Shown here piece after piece: positions 33,574-41,207 of a DNA stretch of 50,239 nucleotides. A model generated the notes under the pieces. That model was not told where the DNA came from. It made no database searches and saw only the letters and a list, made by a program, of their open reading frames with translations. The position numbers were made by a program, and so were the translations under genes. Origin of the DNA: an uncultured Bacteroides sp. (GTDB lineage Bacteria; Bacteroidota; Bacteroidia; Bacteroidales; Bacteroidaceae); the NCBI RefSeq assembly GCF_958445495.1, contig NZ_CAUCSQ010000033.1, positions 1-50,239 on the forward strand, written 5' to 3'. Numbering within the stretch: the stretch's first letter is position 1; every line of letters starts with the position of its first letter.

Positions 33574-35640
33574 TTAGAGGGCGTCTATAAACAAAACTTC
33601 CACACTGATTCTTCTATATTCGCTTCCCGCTTTCTCACTGACGTCGATATGGAATTCATAATCGGTACTCATCTTGGAAAGTTCGGGAATATTCTTCTCT
33701 ATGTAACTTTTTACTCCGGCCGCACGGAGGAAAGCAAGCTGCTCATTGGCGGTGATTCCGCTTTTTTGGGTAACAGTGATGTTGGAAAGGTTCCCGTCTT
33801 TGTAGACCGGCTCATTGGTAAACTCACCGTAATGTCCGTCATAAGCTATTTTCCCGCGGATAGGGCTGGCGTCGGCCACACCGCTGATTTTTATTTCCAG
33901 CTTTTTCCCTTCTTTAATATACTGTGAGAACCGTTCCTTGAATGCCTGTTGCATAATGCTTGCCATTGACAGGGCGGCGGGAGATTCTTCAGTGATGTAT
34001 TTTCCCGGTTTGAAATCTTCTTTAGCGGAAAACTCCTCGTCGACAGTATAGGAATAATCTATCTTGTAATTCATGATTTTATTCCCGTTGGCGTCTACTC
34101 CCGCTACTATTCCCGCATCAACGGATATATTGGTGTGGTCGGAAATAGAGTTGTTCTCTTTGGCGGTCTTGACGATGTCGTCTTTGATTTCCTGCAGCTT
34201 AATCTCATCCATATTGGATTGTTGGACCATTTCCAGCGGCACGAAATCTTCTTCGGATTTCATGTAGTCAAGGGATTTCCGTTCCAGGTTGTCGAAAGTA
34301 TATGTCTTTCCGGATGCTTTATTATATACGTCCGCATAGATTAGTTCGAATTCGTCGTTTGAGTTGACACCGTACACGGCATTCCTGAATTCAAGATTAC
34401 CGGGGTCCATGAAATCGGAAACTTCTTCGGTCGGGATGGGCAGGTAAATCGGCGGCATGGCATCGAAGTCGATAGCCAGCATCTGGGAAGTCGGGTTATA
34501 CTGGCCGAAGCTGACTTCCGACTTGTCAACCAGGTTTTCAGCCATCCGGGTCGCTATCTCCTGTTCGAACAGCATTTGTTGTTCCGCGCGTGTCCGGTCG
34601 TTCACACGGAGGTTATACTGTTCCATTGTTTCTCCCTCTTTCATCTTCATCCATTCATTCATCCGGTCGTTCACTTCGTCGGCGATAAGTGAACTGTAAC
34701 ATGGAGCCAGATTGTCTACGGCTTCATAAACAATACTGTTCCGGGTGTTGTAAACGAGGTATGTCTCTTTCTTCCCGTCTTTGACGAAACGCACGTCGGT
34801 GATGCCTCCGTTGGGGTTGTCGATATAGTGGCGGTCTGCATCATCGAACAAGTTGATGATGGAAATACGGTTGTCGCCCGTCACTGCCGCGATGTATTTC
34901 CTTTCCGGATGGAAGTAACAGGACCGGGCTTTTCCCATTCCTTCATAACTCTGCCGGGCCGTGTAGGTGCGGGTATCGAAAACCGTCAGCCTGCCGTCGG
35001 CCGTGGTGACAGCCAGTTGACTGCCGTCATTGGAAAACTCGAAACTGTTGATTGCGGCTCCGAAAGGAAGAGTGGTCCTCTCCGTCTCCGACTCCAGATT
35101 CCAGATAACCAGGTTGTTGCCGTTGGAAGCCGCCAGGAAATAATTATTGCTGCTGATAGCTATCCTTTCCGCCGTTGTCGGCAATGTGATTTCTTTCTTC
35201 AGTTCGTATTCCCCGGTATCGTAAAGAAGCACCTTGTTGTCCGGACAGGCGATAGCGAATGTCTTCGCGTCGGGAGCGTAACAAATGGCCTGCGCTGAAA
35301 TGCCTTTAGAAAATCTGTGTATAACTTTCTGTGAAAGCCATAAGTCGTAGACAATCACCTTCCTTTTGTCTTTTTTCCCGTAAATGACGGCATAGGAAGA
35401 ACCTGACGGATTCACTTTTAAAGAATAGACAGTGCCGGGAACCTTGCGTATCCGGTTGAGCAGGTTGTGACTTTCTTTCCCACTATGGAAATAAGCGGTG
35501 AATAAATAATTGTCTATTCCTGTGGGGGTAGTCTTCTGCGGATAAACAAGCCTCTGCTCTTTCCCTTCGGGAGTTGCTACTTGTGCAGAAAGATGAGGGA
35601 AAAACAGACAACAAGATAGAAATAATGTCGATGTTTTCAT
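33574..35640 (-). CDS. Secreted beta-propeller (WD40-like) protein with OmpA-like C-terminus
   Basis: This 688-residue protein is first in the run. The start at 35640 gives a signal peptide (cleavage near LSAQ20); an upstream in-frame ATG at 35742 would add 34 residues and bury it. Residues about 68-310 form WD40-like repeats (for example NNLVIWNLES and GRLTVFDTRT). Residues 328-451 match the caspase protein module. Residues about 555-688 look like a divergent OmpA-like domain (KLEIKISGVADASP, QLAFLRAAGVKSYIE, YRRISVEVLF), which may bind peptidoglycan. A scaffold in the envelope is the natural reading. Confidence 0.85.
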   Translation of the reverse strand: MKTSTLFLSCCLFFPHLSAQVATPEGKEQRLVYPQKTTPTGIDNYLFTAYFHSGKESHNLLNRIRKVPGTVYSLKVNPSGSSYAVIYGKKDKRKVIVYDLWLSQKVIHRFSKGISAQAICYAPDAKTFAIACPDNKVLLYDTGEYELKKEITLPTTAERIAISSNNYFLAASNGNNLVIWNLESETERTTLPFGAAINSFEFSNDGSQLAVTTADGRLTVFDTRTYTARQSYEGMGKARSCYFHPERKYIAAVTGDNRISIINLFDDADRHYIDNPNGGITDVRFVKDGKKETYLVYNTRNSIVYEAVDNLAPCYSSLIADEVNDRMNEWMKMKEGETMEQYNLRVNDRTRAEQQMLFEQEIATRMAENLVDKSEVSFGQYNPTSQMLAIDFDAMPPIYLPIPTEEVSDFMDPGNLEFRNAVYGVNSNDEFELIYADVYNKASGKTYTFDNLERKSLDYMKSEEDFVPLEMVQQSNMDEIKLQEIKDDIVKTAKENNSISDHTNISVDAGIVAGVDANGNKIMNYKIDYSYTVDEEFSAKEDFKPGKYITEESPAALSMASIMQQAFKERFSQYIKEGKKLEIKISGVADASPIRGKIAYDGHYGEFTNEPVYKDGNLSNITVTQKSGITANEQLAFLRAAGVKSYIEKNIPELSKMSTDYEFHIDVSEKAGSEYRRISVEVLFIDAL

Positions 35641-35924
35641 ATCGTTTTGTTCTGTTTCTACTAAGTTCCAAAGTAGAAAATTATAGTTATGGGCGTGGAA
35701 CTTTTTCTTGTGGAACGCCTGTGCTACAGTTGTATTTTCCACAAAATTACAAATGAAAACAGAGCGTGGAAAGTCCCTTTTCGGTAAGGAATGCTTAGGT
35801 GTGGAGGAATTATGATTAGTCGGTCGGAAACGATGCCTTCCCGGTCATATTTTTTCAGGCCGGAATGGCGGGAGAAGGGGGGGGAGAGTGAAAGCTCACC
35901 CTCCTCATTGATTGAAATATACGT
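35641..35924 (-). promoter_or_regulatory. Intergenic control region of the fimbrillin/caspase operon
   Basis: This 284-nt gap separates the response-regulator gene from the propeller gene. It holds two direct GTGGAAC repeats at 35695-35701 and 35710-35716 (15-nt register) flanked by GGCGT/ACGCC, a third copy GTGGAAA at 35766-35772 and an inverted copy TTTCCAC at 35736-35742. LytTR regulators bind paired direct repeats, so these are operator candidates. A run of eight G residues lies at 35877-35884. No full TAnnTTTG element was found; TACTTTG on the minus strand near 35669-35675 is one base short. Confidence 0.4.
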
Positions 35925-36689
35925 TTACAGCATTTCCAGCATCTCTTTGATTTTGGAGAAATGCCTGCGGGAAGCCGTTAACTCCAGATGCTCGAAAGGA
36001 GAATAGAGTACGCAGCGGAGCGTGTTATTTTCAATGGAAGAGAGGTATTCGATATTAAGTATGCAGTTGGAATTGATACGCACGAAAGACTGGCTGAGGT
36101 TCAGTATCTCCTTAGCTTTGATAGTCATTCGCAGGCGGTGTTGTTCCATGTTGGTCAGTGTTACCTGCCAGCAGCGTGTATCGTCCAGATAACGGAAGAG
36201 CAGGATTTCCGTACAACGGAGCAGCAGCAGGCTAGTCATGGTCTGCAATGCGAACTTGCAGCCGTCACTCAGCAGGCGGCGCATGGATTGTTCGAAATTC
36301 TGCACATTGGTATCTCTTTTTTGCCGTACGCGGTCGATGATTTGTTTCAGCTCTTCCGGCTGGTAAGGCTTGAGCAGATAATCGAAGGCGGAAGCGCGCA
36401 GGGCGTTAATCATGTATTTGTCAAATGCGCTGTAGAAAACCACATACATGCTGGAATGGATGTAAGGGCGTATTTCCTGTAGAAGGTCGATGCCGTTAAG
36501 TTTGGGCATTTCCACGTCGAGGAACAACAAATCCGGTTGTAGTTTTACAATGCTCTTTTTCCCTTTCAAGGCAGAGGTTGTCGCTTCTAATATATCGATG
36601 TCCGGATAAGCGCTTAAATCTTCAGATAAAGTTTGAATAGCATTAATTTCGTCGTCAACAATAATAGCAGTAATAGCTCTCGTATTCAT
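35925..36689 (-). CDS. LytTR-family response regulator
   Basis: This 254-residue regulator has a receiver domain (1-120; phosphoacceptor Asp58 in LLFLDVEMPKLNG, conserved Lys in LLKPY) and a C-terminal LytTR DNA-binding domain (about 150-254; SQSFVRINSNCILNIEYLSSIE). It starts 3 nt after the stop of the sensor kinase gene and is its partner. It lies immediately upstream of the surface-protein operon and is the likely activator of it. Confidence 0.95.
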   Translation of the reverse strand: MNTRAITAIIVDDEINAIQTLSEDLSAYPDIDILEATTSALKGKKSIVKLQPDLLFLDVEMPKLNGIDLLQEIRPYIHSSMYVVFYSAFDKYMINALRASAFDYLLKPYQPEELKQIIDRVRQKRDTNVQNFEQSMRRLLSDGCKFALQTMTSLLLLRCTEILLFRYLDDTRCWQVTLTNMEQHRLRMTIKAKEILNLSQSFVRINSNCILNIEYLSSIENNTLRCVLYSPFEHLELTASRRHFSKIKEMLEML

Positions 36690-36692
36690 ATA

Positions 36693-38717
36693 TTAAAATT
36701 TAAATTGATAGCTGAATGGTATGAAAATCCTGACTGCGGTCCCTTGTTCTCCGTGAACGCCGGGCGTTATGTTCCGGATGTTGAATGATGCCTTTTGCTG
36801 ATTTTTGCTGTTTAGTAGTTCGATGGTGCGGAAAAGGACTTTCAGTCCGGTACCTGTCCCCCTTTTGCTCTCTTTGTGTTCTCCCGGATGATAACCGTTT
36901 CCGTTGTCCTTAATCAGAATGAGCAACCCTTCTTCCGTCGAGGAAATAGAGATGGAAATCCGGTTGTCCCTGTCGTCGGCGGAATCGAAAGCATATTTCA
37001 GCGAGTTCTCTACCGGAATCTGGATAATCATGGAAGGGATAAGCGTGTACATGGATACTTTCCCGTCTATGTCCCAGGTGACGTCCGGGGTGTTCGGGTT
37101 AGTCTCTTTGCGGAGAGCGATGTATTTCTTTACCAGTTCCACCTCTTTGCCCAGCTCCACCGCGATTTGGTCCGACACGAGCAGGTTGCCGCGCAAAACC
37201 TCAATCAACAGTTGCAGCGGATGGGTCAGTTCGGAGTATTGTCTGAAAGTAGGCATAATGGCGTTGAGCACATTGAATACGTAGTGCGGGGAAATCCGGT
37301 TCCGGATGTTTTCCATACGCAGTTCGGCCACCATTGCCATCTGCCGGTTGTATTTTCGTTCGTTTTTCCGCCGTATGTGGAGGATGAGGGTAAACGCCAA
37401 CAGCACGGAGATAATCAATAACGCGACGGCGAGGATGATAATTTCCTTTTGTTGCGAGAGCTGGGTCTTGTTGTTGGCTATAATGATGTCCCGTTTCAAT
37501 AAAGTGGTATCCTGTTTGTAACGGTAATCTATCTCGACAATGTTGCTGACGTTGCGGGCGTTTCGCAGGGAATCGTCATATTGGTCCACTATCTCTTTGT
37601 AACGGTAGGCCTTTTTGAAATCCTTTTTCTGGACATAATAATCCAGCAGGCGCTTGTTGTGCAGATAAATGGAGGTAGGCCTGTTCGTGTTGCATGGCAG
37701 CGAGAGGTAGTGATTGGCGGCGGCCAGGTTGTTCTCTTTCAATGCCAGACCGACATACAGGCTGTTCAGGTAGAATAGCTGGTCCTGGTTGGCGTTCGGT
37801 GTCTTGGATAAAGCCTGGTGCGCTTTGTCCAGGTAGTAATGCGCGGAATCCGTCCGGTTCAGCAAGGTGTACAATTCGCCCAGGTTAATCTCTATATTGA
37901 CCCTGAAATAATCATATTCGAATGTTTCGGATATGTCGTATGCTTTTTTGAAACAGGCGAGTGCTTCCGGATATCTTTTCCGTTCGTAGAGGCTGTTTCC
38001 CTTGAAGTTGTAGAAAAGCACCTTCTCCTGTGCCAGTGCGTTGTCGAAGGAATTCTCCGCTAACTGGAAGTAATGGTCGGCTAAAGTGAAATTGTACAGG
38101 TTGGAATAAGTTTGCGCCAGACCGATGTAGACCGCGAAATTCTCCCGGTAAGTATGAAGGGAGTCGGCGATGAACAGTGCCTTCCGGTAATAAGCAGCGG
38201 CTTCCGGCAATTGGCCGGTGATGCTGTACATGTCGGCTATGTTGATGCATACGCTTGTCAGTTCCCGGTGGTCGTCGGAATGATATAAGGCGTCATAGGC
38301 ATGATGTAAGGAGGTAAGTGCGGAATCCTGGCGGCCTTCGAGCTGGAGGATTGTGGCGTGATGATTCCAGTAAGCGGCCTCCAGAGCCTTGCTGCCCGGA
38401 GTCCGCTGGCAGAAATCCAGTATTTTTTGATGGATGGCCCGCGTACTGTCTTGATGGCCGTCCACATAAAAGCTGAAACCTGTGAATAGTTCGAGTTTAT
38501 AGTAAGCGATGCTGTCTGTCAGATGCTTTTGCGCTTTTCTGAACACCTCCCTCATTTTGAGAGGATAAGTATATATGGAATCTATGCGTGAGACTAAAAG
38601 GCTGTCTACGATGAGCCTGTCTTCGGAAACGTTTTTTTTCTGTTTGTCAGCGCAAGATAAAAGTGAGAGTAGCAATATTCCTAATATTATGCCTCCTGTA
38701 AGTTTACTGGTTCTCAT
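36693..38717 (-). CDS. LytS-type sensor histidine kinase with periplasmic TPRs and lipobox
   Basis: This 674-residue kinase starts at 38717; an in-frame ATG 38 codons upstream would bury the signal. Its N-terminus is a lipoprotein-type signal (LLSLLSC, Cys22), followed by TPR repeats (about 60-400), one TM segment (about 428-448) and a His_kinase (LytS/YehU) domain: H-box RISPHYVFN (His478), N-box VENSLKYAF (Asn571), G-box region KDNGNGYHPG to GTGTGLKVL. A kinase with a lipobox and an internal TM would be tethered twice if the Cys is lipidated. It pairs with the LytTR regulator. Confidence 0.92.
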   Translation of the reverse strand: MRTSKLTGGIILGILLLSLLSCADKQKKNVSEDRLIVDSLLVSRIDSIYTYPLKMREVFRKAQKHLTDSIAYYKLELFTGFSFYVDGHQDSTRAIHQKILDFCQRTPGSKALEAAYWNHHATILQLEGRQDSALTSLHHAYDALYHSDDHRELTSVCINIADMYSITGQLPEAAAYYRKALFIADSLHTYRENFAVYIGLAQTYSNLYNFTLADHYFQLAENSFDNALAQEKVLFYNFKGNSLYERKRYPEALACFKKAYDISETFEYDYFRVNIEINLGELYTLLNRTDSAHYYLDKAHQALSKTPNANQDQLFYLNSLYVGLALKENNLAAANHYLSLPCNTNRPTSIYLHNKRLLDYYVQKKDFKKAYRYKEIVDQYDDSLRNARNVSNIVEIDYRYKQDTTLLKRDIIIANNKTQLSQQKEIIILAVALLIISVLLAFTLILHIRRKNERKYNRQMAMVAELRMENIRNRISPHYVFNVLNAIMPTFRQYSELTHPLQLLIEVLRGNLLVSDQIAVELGKEVELVKKYIALRKETNPNTPDVTWDIDGKVSMYTLIPSMIIQIPVENSLKYAFDSADDRDNRISISISSTEEGLLILIKDNGNGYHPGEHKESKRGTGTGLKVLFRTIELLNSKNQQKASFNIRNITPGVHGEQGTAVRIFIPFSYQFKF

Positions 38718-38742
38718 AATGTAATGTCCCTTATTTTTCCTA

Positions 38743-38750
38743 CAAAAGTA
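38743..38750 (-). promoter_or_regulatory. -7 element of the two-component operon
   Basis: The minus strand reads TACTTTTG, a full match to TAnnTTTG, 25 nt upstream of the kinase start codon at 38717. This supports that start over the upstream in-frame ATG, which would lie before the promoter. Confidence 0.55.
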
Positions 38751-38906
38751 AACTATTATTTTGTCTTTTTCTTCGGACTTTATCTGTGAAAATGCATTGT
38801 ATGTGTTTATTTGGTTTAAATAACAGCCCAAGTGGTTAATATTGATGTTTGATAAACGCCTCTTTTACTAAATATATATCAAAAGGAGTGGTTATGAGTA
38901 CGTTTG

Positions 38907-39221
38907 TTATCCGATAGTCCGAATGTTATCCGTTTGATTATTAATAAGTAATGACTGGAAAATGAATCCAATCATGCGGTTCCGGTATTCGGCGGTCTTG
39001 GTTTTGCTCAGTTTTTTGACAAGCACGTTGTTCGGGCGGTAATCTCCGGTATCGTAGTTGTCAAGGATGCCCGGAATGTTGGGCAGGGGCGATTCCCCGG
39101 ACCCGGACGCTCCCATGATGGAAACGAATTCGCCGTGTCTGATAGGGAGACTTACGCCTTTGAGTACATGGAGAGGAGTCCCGTTGTTGTAGGTCTTGTT
39201 GATGTTTGTAAGTCCTATCAC
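38907..39221 (-). pseudogene. Relic of a MacB-type ABC transporter ATPase
   Basis: The 104-codon frame begins like an intact MacB/LolD-type ATPase (MIGLTNINKTYNNGTPLHVLKGV) and reaches the Q-loop (GFIFQS) but then stops; the signature motif, Walker B and H-loop are absent. The Walker A is damaged: GASGSGESPLPN in place of the family GxSGSGKSTLLN, losing the essential Lys and Thr. Nearby Leu-to-Pro changes also fit decay. It was probably the start of an ABC exporter operon. A functional ATPase is ruled out; a role for the remaining peptide is unlikely. Confidence 0.85.
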
Positions 39222-39321
39222 GAGTCTCTTTGTTTAGTTTTTGTTTCCGGTAAATTTCTACTGTTGGACGCGCATAAGATACGAAAAGTTGCAAAGAGGT
39301 TGCACTTTTTTCAAAAAACAT

Positions 39322-39352
39322 TTTGTAGACTCAATCTTCTTTACGTAATTTG
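39322..39352 (+). promoter_or_regulatory. Probable rokA promoter
   Basis: TTTG at 39322-39325 is followed after 20 nt by TAATTTG at 39346-39352, one base shorter than the TAnnTTTG consensus. The gene starts 47 nt further on. Confidence 0.45.
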
Positions 39353-39399
39353 TGTGCAGTAAACTTAATGATTAACTAACCCTTTTAAATAAAAGTATC

Positions 39400-40380
39400 A
39401 TGAATTCAAACATGGAAAAACCCTACGTAGTAGGTATTGACATAGGCGGAACGAATACCGTCTTTGGAATTGTAGACGCACGCGGAACTATTATTGCCAG
39501 CAGTTCAATCAAAACATCTGGTTACCCTACAGTAGAAGAATACGCTGATGAAGTGTGTAAAAGTCTGCTTCCATTGATTATTGCTAATGGTGGTGTTGAT
39601 AAAATCAGAGGTATTGGTATCGGTGCTCCGAATGGCAACTACTACACGGGAACGATTGAATTTGCTCCGAACCTGCCTTGGAAGGGAATTCTTCCGTTGG
39701 CTGCCATGTTTGAAGAAAGACTGGGTATCCCCACTGCTTTGACAAACGACGCAAACGCTGCTGCTATCGGTGAAATGACTTACGGTGCTGCCCGTGGTAT
39801 GAAAGACTTTATCATGATTACACTGGGTACTGGTGTGGGTAGCGGTATCGTTATCAACGGTCAGATGGTGTATGGTCATGACGGTTTTGCAGGTGAATTG
39901 GGACACGTTATCGCCCGTCGCGATGGTCGTCTTTGCGGTTGTGGCCGTAAGGGATGTCTGGAAACTTACTGTTCGGCTACCGGTGTAGCTCGCACAGCCC
40001 GTGAATTCCTTGCTGCCCGTACGGATGCTAGCTTGCTTCGTAACATTCCTGCAGAAAACATCACTTCAAAAGATGTGTATGATGCAGCTGTACAAGGTGA
40101 TAAACTGGCACAGGAAATCTTTAACTTTACAGGTAACATCTTGGGTGAAGCACTGGCAGATGCTATTGCATTCTCCAGCCCTGAAGCAATTGTATTGTTT
40201 GGTGGTTTGGCTAAGTCCGGTGACTATATCATGAAACCAATTCAGAAATCAATTGATGATAATATCCTGAATATCTATAAAGGCAAGACTAAACTGCTCG
40301 TTTCCGAATTGAAGGATTCTGATGCTGCTGTACTGGGCGCCAGTGCATTGGCTTGGGAACTGAAAGATTTGAAAGAATAA
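39400..40380 (+). CDS. rokA: ROK-family glucokinase
   Basis: This 326-residue cytosolic kinase phosphorylates glucose (and possibly related hexoses) with ATP. The phosphate-binding loop DIGGTNT is near residue 14, the ROK signature and zinc site ELGHVIARRDGRLCGCGRKGCLETYC is near 167-191, and the sugar-binding Asn/Asp lie in TNDANAAAIGE. It closely resembles the RokA type described in Bacteroides fragilis. The start may be 39400 or the ATG at 39412. It is monocistronic, with its own promoter and terminator. Confidence 0.93.
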   Translation: MNSNMEKPYVVGIDIGGTNTVFGIVDARGTIIASSSIKTSGYPTVEEYADEVCKSLLPLIIANGGVDKIRGIGIGAPNGNYYTGTIEFAPNLPWKGILPLAAMFEERLGIPTALTNDANAAAIGEMTYGAARGMKDFIMITLGTGVGSGIVINGQMVYGHDGFAGELGHVIARRDGRLCGCGRKGCLETYCSATGVARTAREFLAARTDASLLRNIPAENITSKDVYDAAVQGDKLAQEIFNFTGNILGEALADAIAFSSPEAIVLFGGLAKSGDYIMKPIQKSIDDNILNIYKGKTKLLVSELKDSDAAVLGASALAWELKDLKE

Positions 40381-40407
40381 CATTTCATTATTATAATAAA
40401 GGTAATG

Positions 40408-40438
40408 AAGCCTCGGGAGTTTATGACTTTCGGGGCTT
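40408..40438 (+). terminator. rokA terminator
   Basis: An 8-bp stem with one wobble pair (40408-40415 with 40431-40438) is followed by a T-rich tail. Confidence 0.65.
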
Positions 40439-40489
40439 TGTTTTATTTAGTCCTTTCTGACGTGTACGGCTTATTCAGACAAAGGGTTA

Positions 40490-40573
40490 TTCTCACCGGA
40501 GTGAGAAAATATTCTCATACCTTTGAGGAATTATTCTCATTGCAATGAGAATTTTTTCTCATAGGCATGAGAA
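40490..40573. repeat. Palindrome array 1: four TTCTCA-N6-TGAGAA units, 22-bp period
   Basis: Four 18-nt imperfect palindromes lie at 40490-40507, 40512-40529, 40534-40551 and 40556-40573, each separated by exactly four A/T bases. Arms are TTCTCA and TGAGAA (one mismatch in unit 2); the six central bases differ in every unit (CCGGAG, TACCTT, TTGCAA, TAGGCA). Unit 3 extends to a perfect 20-bp palindrome. The array sits between the rokA terminator and the rplS terminator, in a convergent gap, and is not coding. Confidence 0.85.
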
Positions 40574-40593
40574 TGTTTGAGAAAATATACAAT

Positions 40594-40628
40594 AAAAAAG
40601 GGAACCTCATAATGAAGTTCCCTTTTTT
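40594..40628 (-). terminator. rplS terminator
   Basis: A perfect 12-bp stem (40594-40605 with 40617-40628), with a GGGAAC core, has six A/T pairs that supply the U-run in either direction. It lies 26 nt after the rplS stop codon. Confidence 0.85.
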
Positions 40629-40653
40629 ATTTCGAATCGAAAAGTTCGGCTTA

Positions 40654-41004
40654 TTAGTTAGCTCTTTTTTCTTTGATTCTAGCTTTCTTACCAGTAAGAG
40701 CGCGCAGGTAGTACAATTTAGCGCGACGAACTTTACCTACCTTGTTCACTTCGATGCTATCGATAGCCGGTGATTCGATTGGGAAAATTCTTTCTACGCC
40801 TATAGTTCCTGACATTTTACGTACAGTAAAACGTTTCTTGTCTCCGTGACCGGCGATTTTGATAACAACACCACGGTACAACTGTACACGTTCTTTGTTA
40901 CCCTCGATAATACGATATGCTACTGTTACAGTGTCTCCTGCTTTGAAGCTCGGGTGCTGTTTTCCGGTAGCAAATGCTTCTTCTGCAATTTTAATTAAAT
41001 CCAT
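40654..41004 (-). CDS. rplS: 50S ribosomal protein L19
   Basis: This 116-residue ribosomal protein lies at the interface between the 30S and 50S subunits. Family motifs include FKAGDTVTVAYRIIEGNKERVQLYRGVVI, TFTVRKMSGTIGVERIFPI-like residues near 60-75 and the C-terminal VRRAKLYYLRALTGKKARIKE. It is a single-gene unit with its own terminator; the usual trmD/rpsP neighbours are absent, as is common in Bacteroidota. Confidence 0.97.
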   Translation of the reverse strand: MDLIKIAEEAFATGKQHPSFKAGDTVTVAYRIIEGNKERVQLYRGVVIKIAGHGDKKRFTVRKMSGTIGVERIFPIESPAIDSIEVNKVGKVRRAKLYYLRALTGKKARIKEKRAN

Positions 41005-41103
41005 TGTTGTTATTATTAAATTGTTTCATCGTTACAACGCAACATACCAAGTATCTCTTCTCTTGACAGCGATTGCGCGAAAGCGGTGCAAAGTAACGAA
41101 TTA

Positions 41104-41136
41104 TTTGCCAGATAGCCAAATGTTTTTGTATATTTG
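41104..41136 (+). promoter_or_regulatory. Promoter of the 5'-nucleotidase/GH3 operon
   Basis: TTTG at 41104-41107, a 21-nt spacer and TATATTTG at 41129-41136 fit the two-part Bacteroides promoter well. The first gene starts 71 nt downstream. Confidence 0.65.
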
Positions 41137-41207
41137 TAGCATAGAAGAACGGAACGGAAGATGTTTTATCCGGACAAAGAATGCGCATAAATTGATAAAA
41201 AACAAAA

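Noticed and set aside
35641..35742. Upstream ATG start for the propeller protein at 35742
   Set aside because: It would place 34 residues before a clear signal peptide; the ATG at 35640 starts right at the signal.
38718..38831. Upstream ATG start for the sensor kinase at 38831
   Set aside because: The -7 promoter element at 38743-38750 lies downstream of it, and it would bury the lipobox signal.
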